Of a DNA stretch of 6,144 nt, positions 5,552 to 6,144 are shown one piece after another (the stretch's first letter is position 1; each line of letters starts with the position of its first letter). Source of the stretch: Bacteroidia bacterium (lineage in GTDB: Bacteria > Bacteroidota > Bacteroidia > Bacteroidales > Azobacteroidaceae); the NCBI GenBank assembly GCA_025996695.1, contig BNTP01000132.1, positions 1 to 6,144 of the forward strand. The letters run 5' to 3'. The translations under genes were made by a program, and so were the position numbers. A model generated the notes under the pieces. It saw only the letters and a list, made by a program, of their open reading frames with translations, did no database searches and had not been told where the DNA came from.

Positions 5552-6007
5552 ATGAAAACAAATTATTTAGATTTGACATTAAGGGAGTTTTTGGATACAA
5601 TAACCGATACTTTTAATAGATTGAGCGATATTGAAATGTATAATTACCTTGACATCATAACAAAAGGCTTTGATATTAACAGGGTAAAAATTATTATTAA
5701 TGATATAGAGTTTTATTGTTTCACTACCTATTTTTTTGATAAAATTGATAAAGAAAGTATAGAAATATATGAAAAAAGCGGATTTTATAGCCCTTTGGAT
5801 TTTATAGATAACGTTTGTACTGGTCGTATTGACGATTTTAGTAATGGAAACAGTATGAGTCGTGTTGGACATTCAATTTACAAAGTAATCAATATGCTAA
5901 AACATAAACTGTTACCAACAGCAGAGAACACACAAGCCACCGGCACGGCAAAGCCTCAACCGTTGCAAAATATTATACCCGACCTGATTTTGGGCTTTGC
6001 TAATTAA
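5552..6007 (+). CDS. Hypothetical protein downstream of the integrase
   Basis: I do not recognise this 151-residue protein. It starts MKTNYLDLTLREF 12 bases after the integrase stop, so it is probably co-transcribed with it. Residues 1-120 are rich in Ile, Asp, Phe, Asn and Tyr, look alpha-helical and soluble, and show no signal peptide, convincing membrane helix, zinc ligands or known catalytic motif. The DNA for this part is strikingly AT-rich compared with the integrase. From about residue 123 (base 5918) the character changes to a Pro/Thr/Ala/Gln-containing tail (TAENTQATGTAKPQP) in more GC-rich DNA, which suggests a chimeric 3' end. Its position suggests a small accessory gene of the mobile element, perhaps an excision factor or cargo, but nothing in the sequence proves this. 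Confidence 0.7.
   Translation: MKTNYLDLTLREFLDTITDTFNRLSDIEMYNYLDIITKGFDINRVKIIINDIEFYCFTTYFFDKIDKESIEIYEKSGFYSPLDFIDNVCTGRIDDFSNGNSMSRVGHSIYKVINMLKHKLLPTAENTQATGTAKPQPLQNIIPDLILGFAN
5948..6000. repeat. Inverted repeat at the end of the hypothetical gene
   Basis: GCAAAGCC (5948-5955) and GGCTTTGC (5993-6000) are exact reverse complements separated by 37 bases. The right arm contains the TTTG that serves as -33 element of the next promoter. No T-run follows directly, so a terminator is unlikely. It could be a long-loop RNA structure, a binding site, or a remnant of a mobile-element end. Confidence 0.4.
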
Positions 6008-6026
6008 AAATATATTTGTATCTTTG
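5996..6026 (+). promoter_or_regulatory. Promoter of the transposase-like gene
   Basis: TTTG (5996-5999) and TATCTTTG (6019-6026) are separated by 19 bases, an exact fit to the Bacteroidetes consensus. The -33 element lies inside the last codons of the upstream gene. Transcription would begin about ten bases before the ATG at 6041, leaving a very short leader. Confidence 0.6.
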
Positions 6027-6040
6027 CAGAAAAAAAAGCT

Positions 6041-6144
6041 ATGAAATGTCCAAAATGTTCGTGCGATAAACGAGTTAAATCTGGCACTATAAAAGGCAGA
6101 CAGCGTTATAAATGCAAAGAATGCGGTTGTAATTATAGCGTAGA
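6041..6144 (+). CDS. IS1-like (InsA-type) zinc-ribbon transposase, N-terminal fragment
   Basis: Only 34 complete codons lie before the window edge. They encode a compact zinc ribbon: CPKC at residues 3-6 and CKEC at 25-28 supply four cysteines, and the linker reads KSGTIKGRQRYKC. The pattern CPxC, KxG, GxQRYxCxxCg is typical of the InsA-like N terminus of IS1-family transposases and of related Bacteroidetes transposases, where it binds the element ends. The ATG at 6041 is supported by the promoter just upstream. The catalytic part lies outside the window, so an intact transposase, a fragment or an unrelated zinc-ribbon protein cannot be told apart. No terminal inverted repeat of an insertion sequence is obvious in the 33 bases before the gene. 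Confidence 0.65.
   Translation, partial: MKCPKCSCDKRVKSGTIKGRQRYKCKECGCNYSV

Overview
The window reads as chromosome of a Bacteroidetes (probably Bacteroidales) bacterium. Three things point there: the protein families and their order (dxr next to rseP, a TrpC/TrpD pair), several TTTG-N19/20-TAnnTTTG promoters of the Bacteroidetes sigma type, and start codons without clear Shine-Dalgarno sequences. The species cannot be told from the sequence alone.

Layout: 1-633 is the 3' half of dxr (isoprenoid MEP pathway), cut by the window edge. 634-793 is a structured spacer with two tandem inverted repeats, a probable promoter, a triple AATTAAA tract and a hairpin-rich, REP-like segment. 794-1975 is rseP, a site-2 intramembrane protease. 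Its stop codon directly abuts the stop codon of trpC, which lies on the opposite strand. trpD and trpC (3797 down to 1976) form a short minus-strand operon for two tryptophan-pathway steps, with a promoter placed so that a GTG at 3797 is the likely trpD start.

3798-4375 has no convincing protein gene but is dense in signals. It holds the trpD promoter, a divergent plus-strand promoter at 3889-3919, a leader-like segment encoding LVINRALALIL without a visible start codon, and a factor-independent terminator at 4116-4154. Together these resemble the leader and attenuator of a branched-chain amino-acid operon whose genes are not here. Immediately after the terminator starts a cluster of eight exact copies of an 8-mer (TTTGTTAC or its complement GTAACAAA), which runs to the first codons of a tyrosine recombinase.

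4376-6144 looks like mobile or accessory DNA: a complete tyrosine recombinase (387 aa), a very AT-rich unknown protein 12 bp downstream, and the first 34 codons of an IS1-like zinc-ribbon transposase or InsA-type protein. The 8-mer cluster, which covers the integrase promoter, is the best candidate for an undescribed regulatory or recombination site. A 14-of-16 imperfect direct repeat (4326-4341 and 6013-6028) brackets the integrase and the unknown gene and could mark a small cassette, although both copies are also promoters.
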